Shown here: in pieces, positions 14,660 through 21,767 of the stretch
Layout: every line of letters starts with the position of its first letter
Numbering within the stretch: the stretch's first letter is position 1
Assembly (NCBI GenBank): GCA_900756555.1
Contig: CAAEKP010000110.1
Location: forward strand, 1 to 27,709
Length of the DNA: 27,709 nucleotides
Source: Peptococcaceae bacterium
GTDB lineage: Bacteria > Bacillota > Peptococcia > Peptococcales > Peptococcaceae
Direction: 5' to 3'
Made by a program: the position numbers and the translations under genes
Notes under the pieces: generated by a model
Databases searched by the model: none
What the model was told of the DNA's origin: nothing
The model's input: only the letters and a program-made list of their open reading frames with translations

Positions 14660-16711
14660 TTATTTGTCATAAATTACGCGTCCGTTGTTGATGGTCTGCT
14701 CAATAAATGTAGCGCCCTTAGCTTCCATCGGAGTTAAGCCTAAAAATTCATCGGACAATGGATTTACGTTCAGGATTACAAAGTCAGCCTGTTTGCCCAC
14801 TGTGATGGAGCCCTTCTGATTTTCTTCAAAGTGCTGCCATGCGCCGTTGATGGTGGTTGTTTTCAGAGCGGCATAAGCGCTGATGCGTTCATCCTGAGTG
14901 TCATATTTTTTATTCTGCCAATCAGTGATGCGTGCGTCTTTGTCGCTGCTGCCATCCGCAGAACCACGACCGATAGCCTGACCATCTCTGGTGATACGGT
15001 TTGCTGCATTATAAATAGAGAAAAGCATATCAGGTGTAGAGATAGGAGCATCCTGATGTACCGTTACGTTAATTTTGTCATCTTTCATCGCGCTGGCCAT
15101 TGGGCTTACTAACTGACCTCTCACTGGCCCCAGAGTGGAGTACAGATGATAGTCACCATAATAGTAAACATGGTCTACAAAGAAGGAAATATTGATGCCC
15201 AGTGCTTTACATTCATCAATCTGATCCATAGTGATTGTCTGTGCGTGAATCAGAACGGGACGAATACGATTCTGTACAGCGGCAACGGCAGCAGGGTCAT
15301 TAATATCCACGCCGCATTGTTTCAAAGCATCGCGATAACAGTCAATAAACTGCTGGATTGCGCCTGTACCGTTAGTATGGCAGGTAAACTGTAAACCGGA
15401 TTTAATACAGTCGGCAAACTGCGCGGTTAACACTTTGCTGTCCATTTTTTTACCTTCTGCTTCCGCATACCACCAGGCGTTGGTTTTGCCGTCCAGCAGA
15501 GTTTCGTGCGTATCTCTGTAGTAACCGCCGCCGGATGGATCCGTTGGGTCTACTGCAAACCAGGCAGTTTTCCCCTGTGGGGAGCCGTCCAGGAAGATTT
15601 TGATGCAGTGAGAACGCAGATTGTTTGCATTACGTGGAGAGGTTGCACTGGTGTAACCGTCAAATAATTTTTTATTTTCATAACCAACTACATTGTTGAT
15701 ATCAATGATACGTTCTCTACTTGGAATCTGTGCGGTTAAATCCGCCATTTTCAGACCGCCACCGCCAACAGCAGTGGTCATACCATAGCTGGCATACGTA
15801 TCCATAGCGTTTGCTAAAGTACCGGCTGGGTTAGGGATTCTGGTGCGGGCAGGATTGGTCAGTACAGGCTCAGCCATATACAGAGCGTAGAAGCCGCCTT
15901 CTCTTAAAATACCAGTGTATTCGCCGTTTTCATCTTTGTCCCAGTTGATTTCAGGATTGAAGTAAGCATACTGCTGTGGAGCAGCTTTTTTCATTGCATC
16001 CATTTTTTCTTTCAGCAGTTCTAACCCCAGAGAGTTTACGCCGCACAGATGATTGCTGGCGTGGATATAAATGATTGGATATTCGGTAGAAATTTTATCC
16101 AGAATATCTTTGGTTGGCATAGCATAGGCATCTTTGTCAAAGTTATTGGTTTTGAATGCGGTGTTATCAAAACCGTGGGTGACAAACCAGTATTTGCCGC
16201 CAGGTTCATTTGGTCCGTAAACATCGTCGTAAGTTTTGTCGTTCAGCCAGGTATTAAAATCTTTTTTCCCCTGTTCTACCAGCATTTCCAGGCTGACAAT
16301 ATCTTTCGCTGGGGATGCACTGTAATATTGGTCTACCATATCAATGTGACCGTGTGGATCCACAAATGCAGGAATCATGGTCTGCCCTTTTAAGTCGATG
16401 CGCCGGCAGTTGTATTTCTGCACAGTATTAGCCAGAACTTCCGCTTCTGCATCGGTGTAAGCTACCGCTGCAATTTTACCGTCACCAACAATTACAGCCT
16501 TGGCGTAAATTGGGTTGCCGTTAGCATCTTCACCGTTTTCTTCATCCACAGTGATAATGTTACCATTGTAGTAATAGCTGGTGTTTGTGTATTTGCTTAA
16601 ATCAATGGTTTCTGTATCAGCCGCGAAAGCTGCCGCAGGCACCAGAGTTAAAAGCAGAAAAGCAATGCATAAAATACTCAAGCTTTTTTTCATTTTACTG
16701 TTTTGATACAT
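14660..16711 (-). CDS. Exported YtcJ-like amidohydrolase (amidohydrolase_3 family)
   Basis: 683-residue metal-dependent hydrolase with a cleavable signal peptide: MYQNSKMKK, hydrophobic core 11-25, and AAAFA cleavage site near residues 30-31. The mature part has the composite beta-sandwich plus TIM barrel layout: sandwich strands (YNGNIITVD, AVIVGDGKIAAV), HGH metal site His120/His122, candidate lysine 371 (HCIKIFLDG), His445 (FTCHTNG), His489 (LIHAQ), Asp554 (HQDAP), and a terminal GKQADFVIL sandwich strand. Family members hydrolyse amides, but the substrate is unknown. Export is notable, since most YtcJ-like proteins are cytoplasmic. The ATG at 16711 is chosen because AGGAGGA (16724-16718) lies 6 bp upstream. 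Monocistronic, with its own promoter at 16886-16915. Confidence 0.88.
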   Translation of the reverse strand: MYQNSKMKKSLSILCIAFLLLTLVPAAAFAADTETIDLSKYTNTSYYYNGNIITVDEENGEDANGNPIYAKAVIVGDGKIAAVAYTDAEAEVLANTVQKYNCRRIDLKGQTMIPAFVDPHGHIDMVDQYYSASPAKDIVSLEMLVEQGKKDFNTWLNDKTYDDVYGPNEPGGKYWFVTHGFDNTAFKTNNFDKDAYAMPTKDILDKISTEYPIIYIHASNHLCGVNSLGLELLKEKMDAMKKAAPQQYAYFNPEINWDKDENGEYTGILREGGFYALYMAEPVLTNPARTRIPNPAGTLANAMDTYASYGMTTAVGGGGLKMADLTAQIPSRERIIDINNVVGYENKKLFDGYTSATSPRNANNLRSHCIKIFLDGSPQGKTAWFAVDPTDPSGGGYYRDTHETLLDGKTNAWWYAEAEGKKMDSKVLTAQFADCIKSGLQFTCHTNGTGAIQQFIDCYRDALKQCGVDINDPAAVAAVQNRIRPVLIHAQTITMDQIDECKALGINISFFVDHVYYYGDYHLYSTLGPVRGQLVSPMASAMKDDKINVTVHQDAPISTPDMLFSIYNAANRITRDGQAIGRGSADGSSDKDARITDWQNKKYDTQDERISAYAALKTTTINGAWQHFEENQKGSITVGKQADFVILNVNPLSDEFLGLTPMEAKGATFIEQTINNGRVIYDK

Positions 16712-16885
16712 AAACATTCCTCCTTTTTCATGACCACACATATAAGTATAAAATTAAGTATAAAATAGCAATAAAAATGATATTCCTTTTTTACTAACGG
16801 CCAACCCTGAAATTTTGTGCCTCCTTGCGGATATAATATAGACCGTCAGATATAAATAAATTCCATAAGACAAATTTGTATATAT

Positions 16886-16915
16886 AGTATAATTTGTGCT
16901 TATGCACATTGTCAA
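16886..16915 (-). promoter_or_regulatory. Amidohydrolase promoter with operator-like palindrome in the spacer
   Basis: On the minus strand a perfect TTGACA (16915-16910) and TATACT (16891-16886) are separated by 18 bp. The spacer contains TGTGC-ATAA-GCACA (16908-16895), a perfect inverted repeat in repressor position. The 5' leader to the start at 16711 is about 165 nt. Confidence 0.6.
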
Positions 16916-16958
16916 GAGGTATTTAAGAATTAGTTACAGCAGCAAGAAAAATATGCAC

Positions 16959-17003
16959 AAAAAAATAGCTTCTGTGCGGAAAATAAATCCTGCACAAAAG
17001 CTA
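16959..17003 (-). terminator. Rho-independent terminator of menA
   Basis: TAGCTT/AAGCTA (16966-16971, 16998-17003) and TGTGC/GCACA (16973-16977, 16992-16996) form a stem with one mismatch; seven Ts follow on the minus strand (16965-16959). It lies just after menA. The stretch 16742-17038 otherwise holds only the amidohydrolase promoter and leader. Confidence 0.8.
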
Positions 17004-17038
17004 CTCATTATTGCAATAATTTAGTTCTGCTTATGCCA

Positions 17039-17947
17039 TCACAGCATTGGCAAAAAGGTTTCCAGCAAAAGCCCCAGCGCCAGGCCTAAGCCGAAAGAGG
17101 TGTTTGTTTTGGATACCAGAATCATGGCCGGCATCATCTGTTTGGGCTGCTGCCCTTCCGGGCGGAACTTTTCCACTGCCTGACGCGCTGTTGGGATGCT
17201 GAAGAAAGAAGCCAGCAGCCATACACTATGCCCGCCAAAGAAAATTAAGCCAAGAATCCATAAATAGCAGAACGCAAACAGAATGGACAACATCTGCACC
17301 GAGCGTTTGTGCCCCAGCAGAATTACCAGTGTGTGCCGTCCATTGGCTGCATCGCCCACACGGTCACGAATGTTGTTGCCAGTGAGAATCAGCCCAATCA
17401 GCACTGCAATGGGCAGCGAAATAGCCGCCGCGTGCCAGGTGAGGGTGCCTGTCTGAATATAGAAAGAGATGCAGATTACCCCTGTGCCCAGGAAGCCGCC
17501 GGCAAACACCTCACCAAAAGGCGAGGAGGAAATCGGAAACGGGCCTCCTGTGTACAAATATCCTACCAGCATACAGAATGCGCCGATTAACAGCAGATAC
17601 CAACTGCTGTTGGCACAGATATAGAGGCCCAACGCAGCAGCTAGACCATAAAAGCCCAGCGCCAGACTCATTACAAACTTTGGCGACGCGCCATCATGCA
17701 CAATGGTACCGCCGATGCCCACAGAATCCTTAGTGTCCAGACCGCGCACATAGTCGTAATATTCATTAAACAGATTGGTAGCCACCTGAATGGAGCAGCT
17801 GGCAATCAGCATCGCCAGAAACAAACCAATGTGCAATGTGCGAGTGCAGGAGAAGGCATACATACTGCCCACCAGCACCGGCACCAGCGAAGCTGTCAAA
17901 GTATGTGGCCGCAATAATCGCCACCAGAAATCAAAATCTTTTTTCAT
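17039..17947 (-). CDS. menA: 1,4-dihydroxy-2-naphthoate polyprenyltransferase MenA
   Basis: 302-residue UbiA-superfamily membrane prenyltransferase with about eight to nine hydrophobic helices. The first Asp-rich motif is NLFNEYYDYVRGLD (58-71) and the second NNIRDRVGDAANGRHT (191-206), in the form typical of MenA. The reaction attaches a polyprenyl chain to 1,4-dihydroxy-2-naphthoate, giving demethylmenaquinone, in the cytoplasmic membrane. The rest of the menaquinone pathway is not in the window, so the gene stands alone. The ATG at 17947 has its nearest GGGAGG (17968-17963) 15 bp upstream, an unusually long distance; no better in-frame start is visible. Confidence 0.85.
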   Translation of the reverse strand: MKKDFDFWWRLLRPHTLTASLVPVLVGSMYAFSCTRTLHIGLFLAMLIASCSIQVATNLFNEYYDYVRGLDTKDSVGIGGTIVHDGASPKFVMSLALGFYGLAAALGLYICANSSWYLLLIGAFCMLVGYLYTGGPFPISSSPFGEVFAGGFLGTGVICISFYIQTGTLTWHAAAISLPIAVLIGLILTGNNIRDRVGDAANGRHTLVILLGHKRSVQMLSILFAFCYLWILGLIFFGGHSVWLLASFFSIPTARQAVEKFRPEGQQPKQMMPAMILVSKTNTSFGLGLALGLLLETFLPML

Positions 17948-17993
17948 GATAAAACAATAAAACCTCCCAACAAATAACTGTCATTTAACCTTT

Positions 17994-18022
17994 AGTATAA
18001 AACATTCAAAATGGCACCGCAA
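17994..18022 (-). promoter_or_regulatory. Probable menA promoter
   Basis: On the minus strand TTGCGG (18022-18017) and TATACT (17999-17994) are 17 bp apart, about 47 bp before the menA start. The spacer contains one arm of the CATTCAAAATG inverted repeat. Confidence 0.5.
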
Positions 18023-18083
18023 TACATATCTGATGGATTCCGTGCAGGAAATTTTATAATTGATAAAGAGAACATTTTGAATG
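18003..18083. repeat. Widely spaced inverted repeat between menA and typA
   Basis: CATTCAAAATG (18003-18013) recurs as its exact reverse complement CATTTTGAATG (18073-18083), centres 70 bp apart. One arm sits in the menA promoter spacer. Apart from this and the two promoters, 17948-18278 holds nothing recognisable. Confidence 0.45.
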
Positions 18084-18207
18084 CTTTTTTAGATGGGAAA
18101 ATAGAATAAAACGGTGATTCATACACAAAATATTGCATGCGTTCCCCCAATGCAGATTTTTGGAAAGATTTTTACGGAAAATATACAAAATTTTTTGCAG
18201 AAAGGGC

Positions 18208-18236
18208 TTGTATTCCTGTAAAAATAGGCTTAAAAT
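18208..18236 (+). promoter_or_regulatory. Probable typA promoter
   Basis: TTGTAT (18208-18213) and TAAAAT (18231-18236) are 17 bp apart and end about 42 bp before the typA start. Confidence 0.5.
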
Positions 18237-18278
18237 ATTCTGTACGCTATTTTGAGAGAGAATATTTAGGAGGCTGCT

Positions 18279-20096
18279 ATGCAACAGGATAAGATTAGAA
18301 ATATAGCAATTATTGCCCACGTAGACCATGGTAAGACAACCCTGGTAGATAAACTTTTGAGCCAGTCCGGTACCTTCCGTGCCAATGAACAGGTTGCGGA
18401 ACGTGTAATGGACTCTAATGATTTGGAAAGAGAAAAAGGGATCACCATTTTAGCCAAAAATACCGCAATTCATTATGGTGATTATAAAATTAATATTATT
18501 GACACCCCGGGGCATGCTGACTTTGGTGGTGAAGTAGAACGTATCATGAAAATGGTAGACGGTGTTCTGCTGGTTGTAGACGCATTTGAAGGCTGCATGC
18601 CACAGACCCGTTTTGTACTGAAAAAAGCTCTGGAACAGAAACTGACCCCAATCGTAGTTGTAAACAAAATGGACCGCGAATTTGCTCGTCCGCTGGAAGT
18701 AGTGGATGAAGTGCTGGATCTGTTCATTGATCTGGGCGCAGACGAAGATCAGCTGGAATTCCCGGTTATCTTTGCTTCCGGCATTGCTGGTATCGCTACC
18801 AACGACTTAGACGTAGAAGCGGTAGACTTAAAACCACTGTTTGACGATATCATTAAATACATCCCGGCTCCAAAAGGTGATGCAGAAGGCTCATTGCAGG
18901 CTCAGATCACCCTGATGGACTACAACGACTTCCTGGGTCGCATTGCAGTATGCCGTGTAAACCGCGGCGTAATCAAAAACGGTCAGATGGTAGCTATGCA
19001 GACACGGGAAGGTAAAGTAAAACAGGCGCGCATCAGCAAACTGTATGGTTTCATGGGTCTGAAGAAATTTGAAATCGAAGAAGCGGCTGTTGGTGAAATC
19101 GTAGCGGTAGCCGGCTTAGGTGAAATCAACGTAGGGGAAACCATCTGCGATCCAGCCAATGTAGATCCAATGGAATTCCTGAAAATTGAAGAACCAACTC
19201 TGGAAATGAGCTTTATGGTAAATAACTCTCCATTTGCTGGCAAAGACGGTGACCCGGTTACATCCCGTAAACTGGCAGCTCGTCTGTTTAAAGAAATGGA
19301 AACCGATATTGCACTGAAAGTAAGCGAAACAGAAAATGCCGATACATTCAAAGTAGCAGGCCGTGGGGAACTGCACCTGTCCATCCTGATTGAAACAATG
19401 CGTCGTGAAGGTATGGAATTCCAGGTATCCAAACCACAGGTTGTTATCAAAGAGATCGAAGGCAAAAAATGTGAACCATACGAAATGCTGACCGTAGACG
19501 TGCCGGAAGAATACATGGGTCCTGTTATGGAAAAACTGGGTACCCGTAAAGGTGAAATGACCAATATGCACACCTTCAATGGTCAGACCCGTCTGGAATA
19601 CATCATTCCCGCCCGCGGTCTGGTTGGGTTCCGTACCGAATTTTTGACCGACACCAGAGGCTACGGCATCATGAACAGTATGTTTGACAGCTATCGTCCA
19701 TACTCCGGCAATATCGTAGGCCGCCGCACAGGCGCCCTGCTGGTATTTGAAACAGGTACCACCACCGCTTACGGCTTATTCCCGGCCGAAGAACGGGGCA
19801 CACTGTTTGTGGGCGCTGGCGTAGATGTTTATGAAGGCATGATTATCGGGGAAGGCAACCGGGAACAGGATATTGCTGTAAACGTGTGCAAAGGGAAAAA
19901 CCTGACCAACGTGCGTGCCGCTGCCAAAGACGACACCGTTCGTCTGAAAACACCAAGAGATATGTCCCTGGAAGAATGCATCGCCTTCCTGAATGATGAC
20001 GAATATCTGGAAGTAACTCCACATTTCCTGCGTCTGCGCAAACGGTTCCTGAAAGCAAAAGACCGTGTGCAGTATGCAAAACAGCAGCAGAACTAA
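18279..20096 (+). CDS. typA: Translational GTPase TypA/BipA
   Basis: 605-residue ribosome-associated GTPase of standard length. G1 AHVDHGKT (13-20), G2 EKGITI (52-57), G3 DTPGH (75-79) and G4 NKMD (129-132) are intact, followed by the EF-Tu-like domain II, EF-G-like domains III and V and the TypA-specific C-terminus ending RVQYAKQQQ. It acts in ribosome assembly and stress or low-temperature adaptation. AGGAGG lies 6 bp before the ATG. Codon choice looks more biased than in the neighbours, fitting high expression. A terminator at 20202-20239 ends the unit; the mobile block starts directly behind it. Confidence 0.97.
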   Translation: MQQDKIRNIAIIAHVDHGKTTLVDKLLSQSGTFRANEQVAERVMDSNDLEREKGITILAKNTAIHYGDYKINIIDTPGHADFGGEVERIMKMVDGVLLVVDAFEGCMPQTRFVLKKALEQKLTPIVVVNKMDREFARPLEVVDEVLDLFIDLGADEDQLEFPVIFASGIAGIATNDLDVEAVDLKPLFDDIIKYIPAPKGDAEGSLQAQITLMDYNDFLGRIAVCRVNRGVIKNGQMVAMQTREGKVKQARISKLYGFMGLKKFEIEEAAVGEIVAVAGLGEINVGETICDPANVDPMEFLKIEEPTLEMSFMVNNSPFAGKDGDPVTSRKLAARLFKEMETDIALKVSETENADTFKVAGRGELHLSILIETMRREGMEFQVSKPQVVIKEIEGKKCEPYEMLTVDVPEEYMGPVMEKLGTRKGEMTNMHTFNGQTRLEYIIPARGLVGFRTEFLTDTRGYGIMNSMFDSYRPYSGNIVGRRTGALLVFETGTTTAYGLFPAEERGTLFVGAGVDVYEGMIIGEGNREQDIAVNVCKGKNLTNVRAAAKDDTVRLKTPRDMSLEECIAFLNDDEYLEVTPHFLRLRKRFLKAKDRVQYAKQQQN

Positions 20097-20201
20097 TTAA
20101 ATAAAACATAAAATAAAAGACCATCCGCGCGGTAGCTACGCATAAAACAGTATCAACCAACAAACTGAATCAGGTAGCTGCCGTGCAGGGTGTAGAAAAG
20201 A

Positions 20202-20239
20202 GCAAGTGAGAAAGCTGATTGCCTATCACTTGCTTTTTT
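20202..20239 (+). terminator. Rho-independent terminator downstream of typA
   Basis: GCAAGTGA (20202-20209) pairs perfectly with TCACTTGC (20226-20233), followed by TTTTTT (20234-20239). It lies 105 bp after typA; the gap before it holds only two GGTAGCT words. Confidence 0.82.
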
Positions 20240-20245
20240 CATTTT

Positions 20246-20357
20246 GTTACGCAGTAGAACCCCGTTTTTGAGGGAAAAGGTATAAATCCCTTACCCTTGA
20301 TGTTTTCGTGTCTGTAAGCCGCTTAAATCAAGGCTATTTTGCCCTCTACTGCGTAAC
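20246..20357. repeat. 112-bp element with perfect 13-bp terminal inverted repeats
   Basis: GTTACGCAGTAGA (20246-20258) and its exact reverse complement TCTACTGCGTAAC (20345-20357) enclose about 86 bp with no coding capacity. It starts 6 bp after the typA terminator T-run. It may be a miniature element, the outer end structure of the ICE, or a folded RNA. Confidence 0.6.
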
Positions 20358-20423
20358 ATTACTATGGCAATTCATGTAACTGTTTGCATGGAACAAAACT
20401 TGTGATAGTTTCAGCTTCCAATG

Positions 20424-20483
20424 TTGGATTACCCGATATTGGATTTTCCGACATCGGATAGTCCGACGTCGGAAAATCCAACG
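20424..20483. repeat. Four tandem 15-bp palindromic repeats (iteron-like)
   Basis: Units at 20424, 20439, 20454 and 20469 follow the pattern T(T/C)GGA, 3 nt, (C/T)CC(G/A)A, 2 nt; each is itself an inverted repeat (TCGGA/TCCGA in the clearest one). Units 2 to 4 together form a large hairpin: TTGGATTTTCCGAC (20439-20452) is the exact reverse complement of GTCGGAAAATCCAA (20468-20481). This could be an iteron array, an integrase or Xis arm-site cluster, or a dense operator. Confidence 0.65.
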
Positions 20484-20555
20484 CAATTAAATAAAGATAT
20501 ATAAAGTAAAGATTAAAGAATTACGGATTTAATCAATTACCCATTCCATTCCTTT

Positions 20556-20613
20556 CCGCCTTTCAATGCTTCCTCTACCCATAAGCTATCGGAACGGAAG
20601 CGAAAGGAAGCGG
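20556..20613. repeat. Imperfect inverted repeat in the element end region
   Basis: CCGC, TTTC and GCTTCC (20556-20573) pair with GGAAGC, GAAA and GCGG (20596-20613), with small bulges. One of the consecutive hairpins filling the non-coding stretch 20358-20776. Confidence 0.45.
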
Positions 20614-20656
20614 AAATGCCGAAACAATTATCCGTTCAAAATTCCATAATTCGTAG

Positions 20657-20687
20657 AGAGCGCAAGCGGTCTATCCGATTGCGCTCT
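20657..20687. repeat. Hairpin in the element end region
   Basis: AGAGCGCAA (20657-20665) pairs with TTGCGCTCT (20679-20687), with an inner CGG/CCG pair. No T-run on either strand, so termination is unlikely. Confidence 0.5.
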
Positions 20688-20712
20688 TGGCTGCCACATA
20701 GCAAGGACAGGG

Positions 20713-20758
20713 AAAACCGTCAAGGACGCGAAGCGCGAAGTTTATCCTTGACGGTTTT
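20713..20758 (-). terminator. Terminator of the sigma factor/HTH operon
   Basis: AAAACCGTCAAGGA (20713-20726) and TCCTTGACGGTTTT (20745-20758) are perfect reverse complements (14 bp), 18 bp after the stop of the HTH gene on the minus strand, with a short T-run. Confidence 0.7.
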
Positions 20759-20776
20759 CTATGGCTTTGCTATTCC

Positions 20777-20980
20777 CTACCTGTCAAAACTGAATTGCAG
20801 GATAGCTTTGATAAGCTGTGCTTTCAAACGGTCTTGAATATCGTCGTTGATATGTCCACGGTATTTGGACAGATACTTAATGCGTGGGCTGTAATGCTGT
20901 AAAACTGCGTTTACGGCTTCCGGCTCTCCGGCGACTGCCTTTTCAATGACTTCAAAGGGTATCAGTTTCTTGTTCCTCAT
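20777..20980 (-). CDS. Orf8-like helix-turn-helix protein of an ICE
   Basis: 67-residue protein of the small helix-turn-helix family found next to the sigma factor in Tn916-like elements. Typical features: LIPFEVIEKAVAGEPEAVNAVLQHY near the start, then RIKYLSK and a DDIQDRLKAQLIKAILQF end. GGAGAG lies 8 bp before the ATG, and the gene overlaps the end of the sigma factor gene by 29 bp, so the two are translated together. It probably has a role in regulating conjugation genes with the sigma factor (inference from the Tn916 arrangement). Confidence 0.8.
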   Translation of the reverse strand: MRNKKLIPFEVIEKAVAGEPEAVNAVLQHYSPRIKYLSKYRGHINDDIQDRLKAQLIKAILQFSFDR

Positions 20981-21410
20981 GTTCTAATCTCTCCATTTCT
21001 TTTCGTAACTGTTTTAATGCTGCTAATTTCCAGTAATTCGCTGTACTTCTGCTTCTTCCATACTTTTTTCCGATTTGAGCATCGGTATAACCAAAGAAAA
21101 AGTATAGAAACAAAACATTGCGTCTATGGTCGGTCAATTTCAATAGTGCGTCGGCTAACCGCTTATTTGCGACAACAAACTTTTTCCCTTTAACAACAAA
21201 GACAGTCGGTTGGTCGTACTGCTCAAAATAAGTATCCGTTGTGAACGGTTCAAGCGGTGTTTCGGATATTATGTATTCAAGCGATACTTCCCGTTTCTGT
21301 TTCCGTCCGAAATCGCGGTATGCACTCATAGCCGTATTGTGGAGAACAACCTTGCAAAAAGCAGCAAAAGTGTACTCGATATGCTCCTTGTATTCTTCCG
21401 AATAAATCAT
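20952..21410 (-). CDS. Orf7-like sigma-70 family factor of an ICE
   Basis: 152-residue sigma-70-like protein. The N-terminal part (EYKEHIEYTFAAFCKVVLHN) resembles the start of Tn916 Orf7-type factors, and residues of about 95-145 form a region-4 helix-turn-helix (HRRNVLFLYFFFGYTDAQIG, then KKYGRSRSTANYWK). Family members are thought to direct transcription of element genes. The start at 21410 has a GGGGG-type site upstream, which is weak. Co-expressed with the overlapping HTH gene. In Tn916 this pair is followed by xis and int; here only hairpin-rich DNA follows. Confidence 0.82.
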   Translation of the reverse strand: MIYSEEYKEHIEYTFAAFCKVVLHNTAMSAYRDFGRKQKREVSLEYIISETPLEPFTTDTYFEQYDQPTVFVVKGKKFVVANKRLADALLKLTDHRRNVLFLYFFFGYTDAQIGKKYGRSRSTANYWKLAALKQLRKEMERLEHEEQETDTL

Positions 21411-21450
21411 CTAACTCACCCCCTTTCTTCCCAGTAGGGGGCTATTACAG

Positions 21451-21488
21451 CAAACGCCTATGTGGTCGCAAAACCACATAGGCGTTTG
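21451..21488. repeat. Perfect 16-bp hairpin upstream of the sigma factor gene
   Basis: CAAACGCCTATGTGGT (21451-21466) and its exact reverse complement (21473-21488) with a 6-nt loop. No T-run on the minus strand, so it is more likely an RNA structure in the leader of the sigma factor gene, or a protein site, than a terminator. Confidence 0.6.
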
Positions 21489-21502
21489 GTAATATGAGTT
21501 AT

Positions 21503-21613
21503 TTAGATGTATATATTGATGTGTGTGTTCATACTGATAGCCGGAATATCCCGTTGCATGGAACAGGCTTTTTTTGATGATTGAAGAATATCAAAAATAC
21601 AGAAAAAGGACAT
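21503..21613 (-). CDS. 36-residue unknown peptide with a consensus ribosome binding site
   Basis: Reading frame MSFFCIFDILQSSKK to NTHINIYI, 36 residues. A perfect AAGGAGG (21627-21621) lies 7 bp before the ATG, which is hard to explain by chance in an AT-rich spacer. It has two Cys, a hydrophobic N-terminal third and no recognisable domain. It sits between the ABC permease gene and the sigma factor gene. It could be a leader peptide controlling the sigma factor operon (the 16-bp hairpin begins 15 bp after its stop) or a small element protein. Not recognised. Confidence 0.45.
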   Translation of the reverse strand: MSFFCIFDILQSSKKACSMQRDIPAISMNTHINIYI

Positions 21614-21644
21614 GGCGATACCTCCTTGATACCGCCATATTCTT

Positions 21645-21686
21645 AAAAATGAGTAACTTTAATACGCCCAACGTTATCTCATTTTT
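21645..21686. other. Inverted repeat, possible bidirectional terminator
   Basis: AAAAATGAGTAAC (21645-21657) pairs with GTTATCTCATTTTT (21673-21686) with one bulged base. T-runs at both outer ends would allow termination in either direction, between the ABC operon and the small peptide gene. Confidence 0.5.
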
Positions 21687-21690
21687 GAAA

Positions 21691-21730
21691 AAGAAAACGG
21701 CGGCAGAAATGTAATATTTCAAACCGCCGC
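21691..21730 (-). terminator. Terminator of the ABC exporter operon
   Basis: CGGCGG (21698-21703) pairs with CCGCCG (21724-21729), with a further AGAAAT/ATTTC pair inside. On the minus strand the stem is followed by TTTTCTTTTTC, 38 bp after the permease stop. Confidence 0.7.
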
Positions 21731-21767
21731 GTCCATTGAATTACCACGCTGCGGCATTCAATGTTAA

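Noticed and set aside
20616..20837. 73-codon plus-strand frame in the element end region
   Set aside because: It reads through two perfect hairpins and into the HTH gene on the other strand; the Arg/Ser-rich sequence looks like a translated stem-loop.
21494..21577. 27-codon plus-strand frame (MSYLDVYIDV...) opposite the small peptide gene
   Set aside because: No ribosome binding site on this strand, whereas the minus strand has a consensus one.
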